A stretch of 11,952 nucleotides of DNA from Gemmatimonadota bacterium (GCA_003142495.1 PLMM01000405.1:363-12314); one strand, 5' to 3'; shown: positions 1 through 6,228, counted from the stretch's first letter. Notes: generated from the sequence alone by a model not told the origin. Made by a program: numbers and translations.

Positions 1-359
1 CGCCGCAGCACAGCCCGCATTCGAGCGTGCAGCTCCGATAGCCCAAAGGGCTTGGTCAGATAGTCGTCGGCGCCGGCGTCGAGCGCGTTCACGACATCAT
101 CTCCCTCGATGCGCCCCGTGACGACGAGCACGAAGGTGTCGCGCGCCCATTCGGATGCGCGGATGCGGCGACACACTTCGAGACCATCGAGCTCGGGCAT
201 CTGCCAGTCGAGAATGACGAGCGACGGGTGCTCGCGCTCGAACATCGCCCACGCCGCGGCGCCATCATCGGCCGGGAGTGGCTCGTGGCCGCGATCGAGC
301 ACGGCCGCCTCGATGAGGCGGCGGATCAGTGCGCTGTCATCGGCGACGAGGACTTTCAC
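1..359 (-). CDS. Receiver-domain response regulator, partial (C-terminal part beyond the left edge)
   Basis: Reading the minus strand from a GTG at 359-357 gives 119 open codons that run off the window. The translation is a complete REC (CheY-like receiver) domain. It has the acidic pair Asp7/Asp8 after the first beta strand, the phospho-acceptor Asp51 in ILDWQMPELDG, Thr81 in VVTG, and the invariant Lys103 in DDYLTKPF. The visible part ends just after the last receiver helix (RAVLRR), so any output domain, such as DNA-binding, GGDEF or a kinase, lies outside and cannot be named. The start is 10 bases after the stop of the upstream receiver gene, so the two are probably co-transcribed with the Hpt gene. 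No clear Shine-Dalgarno precedes the GTG, which suggests coupling to translation upstream. The receiver assignment is firm; the full-length identity is unknown. Confidence 0.88.
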   Translation of the reverse strand, partial: MKVLVADDSALIRRLIEAAVLDRGHEPLPADDGAAAWAMFEREHPSLVILDWQMPELDGLEVCRRIRASEWARDTFVLVVTGRIEGDDVVNALDAGADDYLTKPFGLSELHARMRAVLR

Positions 360-369
360 GCGGCGCGGT

Positions 370-747
370 TCACGCGGCGACGCGGTCGAGCAGCCGGTTG
401 ATGGAGCCGAGCAGAGTGGTCTCGTCGACGATGGGCTTCGTGATGTAATCGTCGAAGCCGTGCGCGAGATATTTTCCGCGGTCGCTGCTCATGGCGTGCG
501 CGGTGAACGCGATCACCGGGAGCTGGCGGAAGATCGGATCGGCGCGGATGTGGCGCAGCACCTCGACGCCATCCATTCCCGGAAGCGAGATGTCGAGGAG
601 CACGATCTCCGGCTGCTCGGCGGCCAGCGAGGCGAGTCCGTCCGGGCCGTTCAGGTGCTCGGTGACCGTGTAGAAATCGCCGAGGATCGCGCGCAGCAGC
701 AGGCGATTGTCGGCGTTGTCCTCGATGATCATGATCCGTCTCATCAT
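370..747 (-). CDS. Single-domain receiver protein (CheY/DivK-like)
   Basis: This 125-residue protein is a single REC domain with nothing else attached. The functional residues are intact: Glu9/Asp10 for Mg2+ binding, phospho-acceptor Asp52 in LLDISLPGMDG, Thr82 in AFTAHAM, and Lys104 in DDYITKPI. The AxTAHAM and GFDDYITKP signatures are those usually found in receivers of hybrid sensor kinases and in DivK-type shuttles, rather than in DNA-binding regulators. Its ATG overlaps the stop of the Hpt gene by 4 bases (744-747), so translation is probably coupled. The likely role is a phosphoryl acceptor from, or donor to, the neighbouring Hpt protein in a multistep relay. With no output domain it would act by protein-protein interaction or as a phosphate sink. 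The partner kinase is not in the window. Confidence 0.9.
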   Translation of the reverse strand: MMRRIMIIEDNADNRLLLRAILGDFYTVTEHLNGPDGLASLAAEQPEIVLLDISLPGMDGVEVLRHIRADPIFRQLPVIAFTAHAMSSDRGKYLAHGFDDYITKPIVDETTLLGSINRLLDRVAA

Positions 748-1109
748 GGAGATGCAGGTGGAAGGAAGGCCGTGTCGAGCCAGGCCGTGTAGCGAGCGAG
801 CTCGTCATCGAGATCCAACAGCGCGCGCGCGAGGTCCGCCGGATGATCGGGGCCTTCGAGCCGCTCAGCGAGCATCTGCACGCGCAGAGCGCCCATCTGC
901 CCTGCGCTGGACTTGAGCATGTGCGCCATCGCGCGAACGGCCCCGATGTCGCCTGCGGCAAGCGCCGCTCGCGCCGAAGCGATGCGAGCTGGTGCCTCCT
1001 GTAGGAATAGTGTCGTGAGCTCCTCGCGAAGCTTGAGTCCGCCGAATCGTTCGAGGCGCTTGAGCGCGTCGACGTCGCCAACCGCGTCGTGCGCCTTGTT
1101 CATGGTCAT
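744..1109 (-). CDS. Stand-alone Hpt (histidine phosphotransfer) domain protein
   Basis: The translation is one Hpt four-helix-bundle domain of about 121 residues. The phosphorylatable histidine is in the AHMLKSSAGQMGA segment (His63 from the chosen start), which matches the Hpt consensus HxLKGSSxxxGA. Such proteins pass a phosphoryl group between two receiver domains in a His-Asp-His-Asp relay and have no kinase activity of their own. The reading frame stays open up to an ATG at 1154, giving 136 residues. I prefer the ATG at 1109-1107 because the extra 15 N-terminal residues are not Hpt-like. An ATG two codons further in (1103) is a third option. No start has a good Shine-Dalgarno. It is the first gene of an Hpt-receiver-receiver run and is divergent from another receiver gene at 1195. 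The domain call is strong; the exact start is uncertain. Confidence 0.85.
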   Translation of the reverse strand: MTMNKAHDAVGDVDALKRLERFGGLKLREELTTLFLQEAPARIASARAALAAGDIGAVRAMAHMLKSSAGQMGALRVQMLAERLEGPDHPADLARALLDLDDELARYTAWLDTAFLPPASP

Positions 1110-1182
1110 GTGACTACTATCATGGGAGGCGCGTGTATCACGAGATTGCATCAATGTTTAACACATGCCCGCATCTCTGCAT

Positions 1183-1187
1183 GAGAG
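1183..1187 (+). promoter_or_regulatory. Ribosome binding site deciding the start of the divergent receiver gene
   Basis: The purine run GAGAG lies 7 bases before the ATG at 1195. The in-frame ATG at 1165 has no comparable site and would add ten residues ahead of a normal receiver N-terminus. This supports 1195 as the start. The surrounding 1110-1194 region is visibly richer in A/T than the genes and must hold the divergent promoters, but I cannot pick convincing -35/-10 boxes. Confidence 0.5.
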
Positions 1188-1194
1188 TTTTTTA

Positions 1195-1581
1195 ATGGCC
1201 GAGCATAAAATCCTCGTTGCCGATGACGATCCGGTGCTCACCGCAGCGGTGAGCGGCGCGCTCAAGTCGCGCGGTTATACGATCGTCGTCGCGCGCGATG
1301 CGATGCAGGCCTTCATGTTCGCGGTGCAGCAGCAGCCGGATGTGATTCTGCTCGACATCAACATGCCGGCGGGAACGGGGCACGGCGCGCTCACGCGGCT
1401 GCAGGCATCGGCGCGCACGTCATCGATTCCGGTGCTCGTGATGAGCGGAAGCACGGATCTCACGCTGCCAGCGACGGTGCGCGCCGAGGGGGCGAAGGGA
1501 TTTTTTCGGAAACCCGTCGATCTCGATGCGCTGTGCGCGAAGATCGATGAGCTGCTCCCCTCGCCGTCGATGAACGGCTAG
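1195..1581 (+). CDS. Single-domain receiver protein (CheY-like)
   Basis: From the ATG at 1195 the product is 128 residues and consists of one REC domain. Visible functional residues are the acidic cluster Asp10-Asp12, phospho-acceptor Asp54 in ILLDINMPAGTG, Ser84 in VMSGS in the switch position, and Lys106 in FFRKPVD. A frame-compatible ATG at 1165 would give 138 residues, but the Shine-Dalgarno-like GAGAG sits in front of 1195. There is no output domain. The gene is divergent from the Hpt gene, with about 85 bases between the preferred starts, which suggests shared regulation and that this receiver may be one of the Hpt protein's partners. That partnership is inferred from position only. It ends 18 bases before the convergent panD stop codon. 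Confidence 0.87.
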   Translation: MAEHKILVADDDPVLTAAVSGALKSRGYTIVVARDAMQAFMFAVQQQPDVILLDINMPAGTGHGALTRLQASARTSSIPVLVMSGSTDLTLPATVRAEGAKGFFRKPVDLDALCAKIDELLPSPSMNG

Positions 1582-1592
1582 CGAAGGGCTTT

Positions 1593-1610
1593 GCGCGAGC
1601 TACTTCGCGC
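1593..1610. terminator. Weak hairpin between convergent receiver and panD genes
   Basis: GCGCGA (1593-1598) and TCGCGC (1605-1610) form a perfect 6-bp stem around a 6-base loop containing the panD stop codon. There is no T-run on either side, so it is at best a poor intrinsic terminator. It is the only structure I see in the 18-base gap between the two convergent stops. Confidence 0.25.
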
Positions 1611-1971
1611 GGCGGATCTTTTCGCGGACGATGCGGTTCTTGTCGTCGACGAACACGAGCTTGGGCGCGAACTTGTCGAGCTCACTCATCTCGTAGTCGG
1701 CGTAGCTGATGACGATCACGTGATCGCCGGCAGCGCCGAGTCGCGCGGCGGCGCCGTTGAGCTGGATCGTGCCACTGTTGCGCTCACCCTCGATGACGTA
1801 CGTCTCGAGCCGCGAGCCGTTGTTGACGTTCACCACCTGCACCTTCTCGAAGGGCAGGATGTCCGCTGCCTCCATCAGCGCGGAGTCGAGCGTGAGGCTC
1901 CCTTCGTAGTGAAGATCGGCGCCGGTGAGCACGCCGCGGTGAACCTTTGACTTGCACATGGTGCGGCGCAT
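1600..1971 (-). CDS. panD: Aspartate 1-decarboxylase (pyruvoyl-dependent)
   Basis: PanD decarboxylates L-aspartate to beta-alanine, the precursor of pantothenate and coenzyme A, in the cytoplasm. From the ATG at 1971 the protein has 123 residues, the normal size. It begins [13 protein letters not shown] and contains ADLHYEGS, where the proenzyme cleaves itself between Gly24 and Ser25 and Ser25 becomes the pyruvoyl group. Lys9, Arg54 and Tyr58 fall at the positions known from the E. coli enzyme, and the [13 protein letters not shown] block is typical. Self-processing should therefore be intact. The frame extends upstream to 2067, but the start at 1971 is preceded by GGAGG and matches the family N-terminus exactly. 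No panB or panC gene is adjacent. It is divergent from an exported M20 hydrolase and convergent with a receiver gene, so it is probably transcribed alone. Confidence 0.97.
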   Translation of the reverse strand: MRRTMCKSKVHRGVLTGADLHYEGSLTLDSALMEAADILPFEKVQVVNVNNGSRLETYVIEGERNSGTIQLNGAAARLGAAGDHVIVISYADYEMSELDKFAPKLVFVDDKNRIVREKIRRAK

Positions 1972-1981
1972 GCTGGCGTCG

Positions 1982-1986
1982 CCTCC
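1982..1986 (-). promoter_or_regulatory. panD Shine-Dalgarno
   Basis: GGAGG on the minus strand lies 10 bases before the ATG at 1971. This fixes the panD start against the longer open frame that begins at 2067. Confidence 0.75.
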
Positions 1987-2004
1987 GAATGATCTCGTGA
2001 GAAT

Positions 2005-2025
2005 GCCCGGCTGGAAAGGCCGGGC
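2005..2025. repeat. Inverted repeat in the panD leader
   Basis: GCCCGGC (2005-2011) and GCCGGGC (2019-2025) are a perfect 7-bp inverted repeat with a 7-base loop. It lies about 35 bases upstream of the panD start. In panD mRNA it would fold into a stable GC hairpin upstream of the Shine-Dalgarno; as DNA it could be an operator. I see no known riboswitch consensus here. Confidence 0.55.
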
Positions 2026-2055
2026 GGATGACGAAACATAGCGGCGGCGCGATGT

Positions 2056-2085
2056 GCCGGTGCGCAAGGTGATTGCGCAACCGGC
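2056..2085. repeat. Long dyad symmetry in the panD / M20 divergent intergenic region
   Basis: TGCGCAA (2061-2067) and TTGCGCA (2073-2079) are a perfect inverted repeat around GGTGA. GCCGG (2056-2060) and CCGGC (2081-2085) extend it to a 12-bp stem with one unpaired A at 2080. It is 44-73 bases upstream of the M20 start and about 85 bases upstream of the panD start. That is a natural place for an operator controlling one or both genes. The symmetry is seen directly; the function is inferred. Confidence 0.55.
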
Positions 2086-2128
2086 TCCCGGCTGTTCTCA
2101 TACGCGAACCCTTCATCAGGCTTGGAAC

Positions 2129-3523
2129 ATGCGCCGCATCGCTGCCCTGCTCGTTCTCTCGCTGGCCATCCTGTCCACTTCTGTGCGCGCCCAGGCGCTC
2201 GACTGGCGCGCGCTCAACGATGAAGCGCTTCAGACGCTCTCGGACTACATCAAGGTCAACACCACGGATCCGCCGGGAAACGAGCTCGACGCGGCGCGCT
2301 ATCTCAAGAAGATTCTCGACAAGGAAGGCATCGAGGCGACGATCTACGATACGACCGCCATGGGAGCGAATCGGGCGAATCTATACGCGCGGCTCAAGGG
2401 AAATGGCTCGAAGAAGGCCGTCGCGCTCGTCAGTCACATGGACGTCGTGCCCGTGGCGCCGGCGTTCTGGTCCGTCGATCCGTTCTCGGGCGTGGTGAAG
2501 GACGGCTACATCTGGGGGCGTGGCACGCTCGACATGAAGGGACAGGCAATCGCGCAGCTCATGGCGATGATCGCGCTCAAGCGCAGCGGCGTGCCGCTCA
2601 ACCGCGACATCGTCTTCATCGGGAATGCCGATGAGGAGTTCGGCGGCGATGGCGCGGTGCAGTTCGTGAAGAGCCACGCCGATCTGCTCAAAGACGTCGA
2701 GTTCCTGATGACCGAGGGCGGCGAGAATCTCGTGGTCAACGGGAAGCTCCAATACTATGGAGTGGGCGTCTCCGAGAAGCAGACCTTCTGGCAGAAGGTC
2801 GTGGTGACGGGAGTACCATCGCACGGCTCGCGGCCGACGAAGCAGAATCCCGTGCCGCGGCTCGTCGCCGCGCTCGATCGCATCGCGAAGTTCGAGACGC
2901 CGTTGCATGTCCTTCCGGACGTGCAGAAATTTCTGCACGACATCTCGCCGCAGTACAAGGGCGAGCAGCGCGCGTGGCTCGCCGATGTGCGCAGTGCGAT
3001 CAGGATCCCGCGCGCGCGCACATGGCTGACGGACAACATCTACTGGAATGCGATCTTGCGGAACACGATTTCGCTCACGATGCTGCAGGGCTCGAACAAG
3101 ACGAATGTGATTCCGGCCGAGGCGTCGGCGCAGATGGACATTCGACTCTTGTCGGATACGGATCCGCTCGAGTTTCTGAACACGCTCAAGCGCGTCGCGA
3201 ACGACACCGCGGTGCACTGGGTGAATCAGATCGAGCCGAAGACGAAGCTCCAGAGCCCGATCGACACAGATCTCTTCCGCGCGATCGAGAAGGCGTCACA
3301 CGAGCGCAATCCGGATGTGATCGTCACGACTCCGATGTTCACCGCCGCCACCGACCGCCCGACGTATCGGGCGCTCGGCATCATCACCTACGGCTTCGAC
3401 CCGTTCCTGGTCGAAAACGAGGAGATGCACAGCGGCATGCACGGCAACAACGAGAAGCTCGCCGTGAGCAACGTCGGCTTCGGCGTGAAGTATCTCTACG
3501 ACGTGCTGCGCTACGTGCAGTGA
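2129..3523 (+). CDS. Exported M20-family metallohydrolase (peptidase/carboxypeptidase-like)
   Basis: M20 enzymes use two metal ions, usually zinc, to cleave terminal amide bonds of peptides or N-acylated amino acids. The ATG at 2129 gives 464 residues, beginning with a signal peptide (MRR, then a hydrophobic run, ending near SVRAQ). The upstream in-frame ATG at 2054 would bury this signal, so I reject it. Metal and catalytic motifs are complete: SHMDVVP (His103, Asp105), GRGTLDMKG (bridging Asp135), NADEEFGG (Glu169 base and Glu170 ligand), TEGGE (Glu196) and the C-terminal MHGNNE (His438). The insertion between them (VPSHGS onward, about residues 240-370) is the lid/dimerisation domain. The layout resembles the ACY1/CPS1/carnosinase-type branch. 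The protein is probably periplasmic, and its substrate cannot be read from sequence. It is divergent from panD and convergent with a second M20 gene, sharing a stop-codon palindrome. Confidence 0.9.
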   Translation: MRRIAALLVLSLAILSTSVRAQALDWRALNDEALQTLSDYIKVNTTDPPGNELDAARYLKKILDKEGIEATIYDTTAMGANRANLYARLKGNGSKKAVALVSHMDVVPVAPAFWSVDPFSGVVKDGYIWGRGTLDMKGQAIAQLMAMIALKRSGVPLNRDIVFIGNADEEFGGDGAVQFVKSHADLLKDVEFLMTEGGENLVVNGKLQYYGVGVSEKQTFWQKVVVTGVPSHGSRPTKQNPVPRLVAALDRIAKFETPLHVLPDVQKFLHDISPQYKGEQRAWLADVRSAIRIPRARTWLTDNIYWNAILRNTISLTMLQGSNKTNVIPAEASAQMDIRLLSDTDPLEFLNTLKRVANDTAVHWVNQIEPKTKLQSPIDTDLFRAIEKASHERNPDVIVTTPMFTAATDRPTYRALGIITYGFDPFLVENEEMHSGMHGNNEKLAVSNVGFGVKYLYDVLRYVQ

Positions 3524-3543
3524 GCCGTCAGCGGCTCACTGCA
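3516..3543. terminator. Perfect 12-bp inverted repeat containing both convergent stop codons
   Basis: TGCAGTGAGCCG (3516-3527) and CGGCTCACTGCA (3532-3543) pair perfectly around the loop TCAG. The plus-strand M20 stop TGA is at 3521-3523 in the left arm. The minus-strand amidohydrolase stop, also TGA, is at 3538-3536 in the right arm. Both genes therefore end with the same CAG TGA GCCG. The hairpin can form in either transcript, so a bidirectional terminator or mRNA 3'-end protector is plausible. No T-run follows on either strand, so classical intrinsic termination is not supported. Confidence 0.65.
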
Positions 3544-5194
3544 GCGTGTTCGGCGTCGCTGCGCAGCTACCGTCCGCCTTGCGCAGCGTCGGATACGCAA
3601 TGCCGAGCTGCGCGAGGTAGTTGGGAAACTTCTTCGGGTCGTAGTAGAACTTCTTCATCTCGGGACGATAGCGCGCGAGGATGTCGGTGTTGAGCTCGAT
3701 CGCCGGGCGATCTTCCGGACGCATCAGCGGCTCGTACTTGACCGTCTTCGTCTGCACGTTCTTGAAGTAGCTCCACGCGGAGTCCACGAGCGCGGGAGTC
3801 ATCAGTATGTCGAGCATCGTGAGCGCCTGCGCCTTCGCCCCGGCGGTCGCGCCCTTGTGCGCGATCGGCGTCGCCATCGCGATCGCATCGGACCAGTGGT
3901 GGCCGGGAAGATTCGGCACGTTCGAGGGATAGAGGAGCACGATCGTCGGCGCGTTCCACGAGATGTCGCCGATGTCATCCGAGCCGCCGCCCATGTTGAG
4001 CGAGTCCGGCACATCGCCCTCGAGCTTCGCGACCGCCGTGTCGAGCCCCGTCGAGTCGCCCTTCACTTCCTTCTGAATCGCGCGCGCGAAGCGCTGATCG
4101 TCCGCCGTCCACTTCGGCAGCCCGATCATCTTGATGTTCTCCGTCATGTCCTCGGCGATCGGCTTGTTGAAGTGGCCGGGCCATGCGGAGCCGAGCACGC
4201 GCTCGGACGCGAGCTTGGTGCCGGTCATCATCGCGGCGCCCTGCGCGACGGAGTCGCCGATCGCCCAGAGCTCCTTGATCTTCTTGTAATCCAGCTCGCG
4301 GAAATAGTACCAGACGGAGGCCGTGGGTGGCACGACGTTCGGCTGATCGCCGCCATTGCGGATGACGTAGTGCGAGCGCGTCTGCAGGCGCAGATGCTCG
4401 CGTCGGAAGTTCCAGCCGACATCCATCAGCTCGACGGCATCGAGCGCGCTTCGACCGCGCCACGGCGCGGCAGCGGCGTGCGCGGCCTGCCCCTCGAATG
4501 AGTAGAGCACGGAGACGAGCCCGCTGCCCTGCGACGCGCCCCATCCGGTTTGCAGATTGCTGCCGACGTGCGAGAAGAGCACGACATCGACGTCCTTGAA
4601 CACACCGTCGCGCACGAGATACGCCTTGCTTCCGAGCTGCTCTTCGGCGACGCCCGGCCAGATTTTCAGCGTGCCCGAGATGTGGTCGCGTTGCATAATG
4701 TTCTTGATCGCTAAAGCCGCGGTAATGTTCACCGCCTGACCGGAGTTGTGTCCCTCGCCGTGCCCAGGACCGCCGGGAACGAGCGCGAGATGGCACGCGA
4801 CGCCGGGGATCTGCGATGCCTGTGGAATGCCGTCGAGATCGGAGCCCAGCGCGATCACGGGTTTGCCGGAGCCCCACGTGGCGACCCACGCCGTGGGAAT
4901 ACCGGCGACGCCCTCTCGCACGGAGAAGCCGTTCGCCTTGAGCACGCCCACTATGTACTTCGAGGTCTCGAATTCCTGGAAGCCGAGCTCACCGAAGCTG
5001 TACACCTGATCGACGAACTGCTGCGTGAATTGCGCGCGGCCGTCGATGTCCTTGATAGCCTCGGCCTTGAGCGCGGCGAGCTTGGGGTTGAGCGGCGGCG
5101 CGGTCGTGAGCGTCGGTGCCGGCTTCTGCGCAGAGAGTGAGACCGCGCATGCGAGCAGCACGGGAAGACAGGACAGACCACGGGTGAGATGCAC
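3536..5194 (-). CDS. Exported AbgB-like M20D amidohydrolase
   Basis: The 552-residue protein resembles AbgB, the B subunit of p-aminobenzoyl-glutamate hydrolase, and other M20D amidohydrolases that split N-acyl amino acids. Markers in order: SDLDG (Asp119, Asp121), GHGEGHNSG (Glu147, His149), GVAEE (Glu184/185), FSHVG (His209), AAHAAAAPWRGRSALDAVELM of the dimerisation domain (about 238-257), GSDDIGDISW (404-413) and PGHHWSD (His432/433). Where most M20D enzymes have Cys in GHACGH, this one has Glu147. The GTG start at 5194 is set by GGAGG nine bases upstream. A signal peptide follows; LLAC at 13-16 could be a lipobox, otherwise cleavage may fall near residue 22. It is longer than E. coli AbgB mainly through the signal and a roughly 70-residue C-terminal extension (from about 480). 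No AbgA or AbgT partner is present, so true p-aminobenzoyl-glutamate activity is doubtful. Confidence 0.88.
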   Translation of the reverse strand: MHLTRGLSCLPVLLACAVSLSAQKPAPTLTTAPPLNPKLAALKAEAIKDIDGRAQFTQQFVDQVYSFGELGFQEFETSKYIVGVLKANGFSVREGVAGIPTAWVATWGSGKPVIALGSDLDGIPQASQIPGVACHLALVPGGPGHGEGHNSGQAVNITAALAIKNIMQRDHISGTLKIWPGVAEEQLGSKAYLVRDGVFKDVDVVLFSHVGSNLQTGWGASQGSGLVSVLYSFEGQAAHAAAAPWRGRSALDAVELMDVGWNFRREHLRLQTRSHYVIRNGGDQPNVVPPTASVWYYFRELDYKKIKELWAIGDSVAQGAAMMTGTKLASERVLGSAWPGHFNKPIAEDMTENIKMIGLPKWTADDQRFARAIQKEVKGDSTGLDTAVAKLEGDVPDSLNMGGGSDDIGDISWNAPTIVLLYPSNVPNLPGHHWSDAIAMATPIAHKGATAGAKAQALTMLDILMTPALVDSAWSYFKNVQTKTVKYEPLMRPEDRPAIELNTDILARYRPEMKKFYYDPKKFPNYLAQLGIAYPTLRKADGSCAATPNTLQ

Positions 5195-5203
5195 GCTCTA
5201 AAG

Positions 5204-5208
5204 CCTCC
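5204..5208 (-). promoter_or_regulatory. Shine-Dalgarno of the AbgB-like gene
   Basis: GGAGG on the minus strand is 9 bases before the GTG at 5194-5192. This supports GTG as the real start, which places the signal peptide at the very N-terminus. Confidence 0.75.
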
Positions 5209-5234
5209 GCTCAGGGTGAGGCGGCGAAGATGGA

Positions 5235-5250
5235 GATTGCGCGCGCAATC
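5235..5250. repeat. Perfect 16-bp palindrome in the amidohydrolase / transporter intergenic region
   Basis: GATTGCGCGCGCAATC equals its own reverse complement. It lies 41 bases upstream of the amidohydrolase start and 67 bases upstream of the preferred transporter start, between two divergent genes. That is the usual place for an operator of a dimeric regulator. If the transporter instead started at the in-frame ATG at 5230, the palindrome would be coding. Confidence 0.6.
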
Positions 5251-5274
5251 AGCAACCGTGCGATTGGGCAGGTG

Positions 5275-5293
5275 GTCGCAACTGAAATGCGAC
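5275..5293. repeat. Short inverted repeat upstream of the EamA transporter
   Basis: GTCGCA (5275-5280) and TGCGAC (5288-5293) form a perfect 6-bp dyad around a 7-base spacer. It ends 23 bases before the preferred GTG start of the transporter. It could be an operator or a leader hairpin. It is short enough to occur by chance. Confidence 0.35.
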
Positions 5294-5316
5294 TTCGGAG
5301 CGCTTACCTTTGTCGC

Positions 5317-6228
5317 GTGCCCGACCGTACTTCAGCCAAAGCGACGCGATCGCAGATCTTCATCGCCTTCGCTGCCGTCTACATCATCTGGGGTTCGACG
5401 TATCTCGCGATTCGCTTCGCGATCGAGACGTTGCCGCCAATGCTCATGGTCGGCACGAGATTCTTCGCCGCCGGCGGGATCATGTACGTGTGGCTGCGCG
5501 CGCGCGGTGCGGCCGCGCCAAAGGCAATTCACTGGCGCAGCGCGGCGATCGTCGGAATCCTGATGCCGGTGTTCGGCACGGGCGTGGTGGTGTGGGCCGA
5601 GAAGCGTGTGCCGAGCGGAATTACGGCGCTGCTGGTGGCAATCGAGCCACTATGGATCGTGCTGCTGCAGTGGCTGCGCCGTGGTGGGAAGCGACCGAGT
5701 GCGGCGGTGATCGCGGGCGTGGCGCTGGGGCTCGCGGGGCTGTATCTGCTCGTGAATCCGGGCGGCGACAGGGAGCAGGGGAGCCTGTTCGTCGAGGGCG
5801 TGCTGGTGCTGGCTGCGCTGTCGTGGGCGATCGGATCGCTCTATTCGAGGAATGCGCCGCAGCCTGAGGTGCACTTCCTCGGCACCGGAATGGAGATGGT
5901 CGTCGCGGGAGCGGTGTTGATCGTGGCGGGGCTCGTGGCTGGTGAGGCGAGCGCCTTCTCATTTGCCGCGGCGAGCGCGAAGTCGTGGATGGCGATGCTC
6001 TATCTGATCACTTTCGGGTCGATCATCGCGTACACGGCGTACGTGTGGCTGTTGAGCACCGTGAGCCCGACGCTGGTGTCGACCTACGCGTTCGTGAATC
6101 CGGTGGTGGCGGTGTTTCTCGGATGGGCATTCGCGAGCGAGCCGCTGAATGCGCGGATGATCGCGGCGGCCGCGATCATCGTGGGCGCGGTGGCGCTGAT
6201 CACCATGGGCGGAAAAGAGGGCGGATGA
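5317..6228 (+). CDS. EamA-family (YedA/RhaT-like) drug/metabolite transporter
   Basis: An inner-membrane carrier of the DMT superfamily with about ten hydrophobic helices arranged as two EamA repeats (about residues 14-150 and 160-299). YedA-like signatures are WGSTYLAIRFAIETLPP (from Trp25), the AIEPLW segment near 108-113, and YAFVNPVVAVFLGWAF followed by EPL (257-276). From the GTG at 5317 it has 303 residues, the usual size, starting just ahead of helix 1. The frame extends to ATGs at 5287 and 5230, but those add hydrophilic residues and would run through the palindrome at 5235. None of the starts has a good Shine-Dalgarno; the GTG could be leaderless. Relatives export amino acids, metabolites or drugs, and the substrate is not predictable here. 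It is divergent from the AbgB-like gene, so export of its product or a related compound is possible but unproven. Confidence 0.87.
   Translation: MPDRTSAKATRSQIFIAFAAVYIIWGSTYLAIRFAIETLPPMLMVGTRFFAAGGIMYVWLRARGAAAPKAIHWRSAAIVGILMPVFGTGVVVWAEKRVPSGITALLVAIEPLWIVLLQWLRRGGKRPSAAVIAGVALGLAGLYLLVNPGGDREQGSLFVEGVLVLAALSWAIGSLYSRNAPQPEVHFLGTGMEMVVAGAVLIVAGLVAGEASAFSFAAASAKSWMAMLYLITFGSIIAYTAYVWLLSTVSPTLVSTYAFVNPVVAVFLGWAFASEPLNARMIAAAAIIVGAVALITMGGKEGG

Noticed and set aside
356..1081. 241-codon minus-strand open frame across the receiver and Hpt genes
   Set aside because: It is an alternate frame over two genes with complete receiver and Hpt motifs. The product is a low-complexity Arg/Ala/Pro sequence.
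1110..1194. Candidate sigma70-type promoters (TTGCAT at 1146; TTAAAC on the minus strand)
   Set aside because: No -10 hexamer at acceptable spacing with more than three matches, so no promoter is called although promoters must lie here.
2381..3217. 278-codon minus-strand open frame inside the exported M20 gene
   Set aside because: It lies wholly opposite the M20 catalytic core with intact motifs. Its own product has shadow composition and no family signature.
5203..5222. Possible hairpin (GCCTC/GAGGC) hiding the Shine-Dalgarno of the AbgB-like gene
   Set aside because: Only five base pairs with a 10-base loop; too weak to call a translational switch.
5230..5316. N-terminal extension of the EamA transporter from ATG 5230
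   Set aside because: It would add 29 hydrophilic residues before helix 1, give an unusually long family member, and make the 16-bp palindrome coding. The GTG at 5317 fits family length better, although no start has a strong ribosome site.
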